Assembly (NCBI GenBank): GCA_031257135.1
Contig: JAIRPH010000133.1
Coordinates: 1-14,094 of the forward strand
DNA: 14,094 nt
Reading direction: 5' to 3'
From: Spirochaetaceae bacterium
Lineage (GTDB): Bacteria; Spirochaetota; Spirochaetia; Treponematales; Breznakiellaceae
Below the pieces are notes generated by a model. The model ran no database searches, had not been told where the DNA came from, and was given only the letters and a program-made list of their open reading frames with translations. Positions within the stretch are counted from its first letter, which is position 1. Each line of letters begins with the position of its first letter. Positions 13,332 through 14,094 of the stretch are shown in pieces. A program made the position numbers and the translations under genes.

Positions 13332-14094
13332 TGAGCGATATTATTCAAACCAGTAAAATGGAGAATACTGCGAAATATCAGAATTTTCTCTCTACCCCCG
13401 CAGTAGAAGAAAATCTCCCTTTTCTCCGCAGACTTGGAGTTATTTCTTATATCGACGATCTTAATGCAAAAATACGGGATTATCAAGACCTTTTCTCCAG
13501 CGTGTTAAGCGTTTTTTGTCATACCGCGCTTGAAGATATACTGGAAACCGCGGTAGTTCATCTTACAAATCGCATCAATCCAACTTCTATCGTTTTCTTA
13601 TGGAAGTCTTTTCAAAATAAAGATGAGATAACTATCAAGGGATACCGTCATTATAAGTTAATGGATACCGGATTACATATTGACAGCATAACTCCATTCG
13701 AGACTTTTTTTAGACAAAACCCGCTCTATATGATTACCTATGACGACCTCCTCGCTAAGATGAACAACGCTCCTGCGGCGGAAGAACTCTGTATGGTTGA
13801 ACCGTCGCTGATAATTCCTATTTTCAGCCCTTCCAGCCTCTACGGACTGATACTTATAGGGGGCAAACGGGAAAAAATACCCTTTAGCGATATAGAACTG
13901 GGTTTTATTCAGCATTTTATGTATTTTGTTTCTTTGGCTATCCAGAATCAGCTTAACTATGACCATTCCTTGCGGGACGTAAAAACCGGTTTGTATAACT
14001 ACGGTTTTTTTATGACCCGCCTTACCGAAGAATTAGCCCGAATGAAGCGCAACGAGTATGTTTCTTCAGTTATTGTAATTGACGTTGATTTTTT
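13331..14094 (+). CDS. GAF-GGDEF diguanylate cyclase, cut by the window edge
   Basis: The frame is open from ATG 13331 to the window end, giving 254 codons of a longer gene. Residues about 55-210 look like a GAF sensor domain (repeated TSIVFLW and LIIPIF...YGLILIGG strands, ending in a helix with LAIQNQL). A GGDEF domain then begins: DVKTGLYNYGFF at about 216-227 corresponds to the usual D.LTGL.NR..F, and IVIDVDFF at the edge to the metal-binding I.D.D.FK strand. The GGDEF signature itself lies outside, so whether it is active cannot be told. The canonical arginine of the NR motif is tyrosine here. There is no signal peptide or membrane segment. The start overlaps the upstream stop (TAATG) and has no Shine-Dalgarno sequence, indicating translational coupling. 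Confidence 0.87.
   Translation, partial: MSDIIQTSKMENTAKYQNFLSTPAVEENLPFLRRLGVISYIDDLNAKIRDYQDLFSSVLSVFCHTALEDILETAVVHLTNRINPTSIVFLWKSFQNKDEITIKGYRHYKLMDTGLHIDSITPFETFFRQNPLYMITYDDLLAKMNNAPAAEELCMVEPSLIIPIFSPSSLYGLILIGGKREKIPFSDIELGFIQHFMYFVSLAIQNQLNYDHSLRDVKTGLYNYGFFMTRLTEELARMKRNEYVSSVIVIDVDF

Overview
The window looks like chromosome from a host-associated spirochete, most likely a Treponema relative. This is an inference and rests on three things: the gene order rpsP-khpA-rimM-trmD-rplS-yraN running into a GAF-GGDEF gene, lipoproteins with permissive lipoboxes, and an InlB-type (Listeria-Bacteroides) repeat lipoprotein. There is no rRNA, tRNA, recognisable transposase or CRISPR array. GC content is moderate over most genes, but is clearly lower at the left edge (about 120-380) and in the small secreted protein gene at 8251-8580.

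Layout: (1) 1-382 is AT-rich and holds at most one doubtful small ORF. It is closed by a perfect bidirectional terminator hairpin. (2) 440-1240 on the minus strand is a TatD-family metal-dependent hydrolase, transcribed divergently from what follows. (3) 1331-6005 holds two tandem paralogous cytoplasmic proteins of unknown function (474 and 464 aa), followed 7 nt later by an OppA-like peptide-binding lipoprotein with no permease or ATPase gene beside it. The close spacing suggests that at least the last two genes are co-transcribed. (4) 6002-6454 is a roughly 420-nt untranslated leader. It has a good sigma-70-type promoter, a nine-copy 7-bp tandem repeat, a GC-rich hairpin and a 22/23-bp direct repeat. 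It precedes an InlB-repeat surface lipoprotein (6455-8056), which ends at a strong terminator. (5) 8251-8580 is a small exported protein of unknown function. (6) 8673-9947 is a glutamate/dicarboxylate:cation symporter with its own promoter and terminator. (7) From 10040 to the right edge is one long operon-like run led by a consensus-like promoter: ribosomal protein bS16, the KH-domain RNA chaperone KhpA, RimM, TrmD, bL19, the YraN nuclease-fold protein, two unrecognised small proteins and a GAF-GGDEF diguanylate cyclase cut off by the window edge.

How the genes fit together: the right third is the conserved ribosome-maturation and tRNA-modification cluster. Overlapping stop/start codons (ATGA, TAATG) carry translational coupling past yraN into lineage-specific genes, one of them a putative zinc-binding RG-rich protein, and on into c-di-GMP signalling. 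The left and middle are accessory: envelope lipoproteins, a transporter and a paralogous unknown family. The most unusual points are the tandem unknown paralogs tied to an orphan peptide-binding lipoprotein, and the heptamer repeat sitting in the leader of a surface lipoprotein whose own repeat domains show recent duplication.
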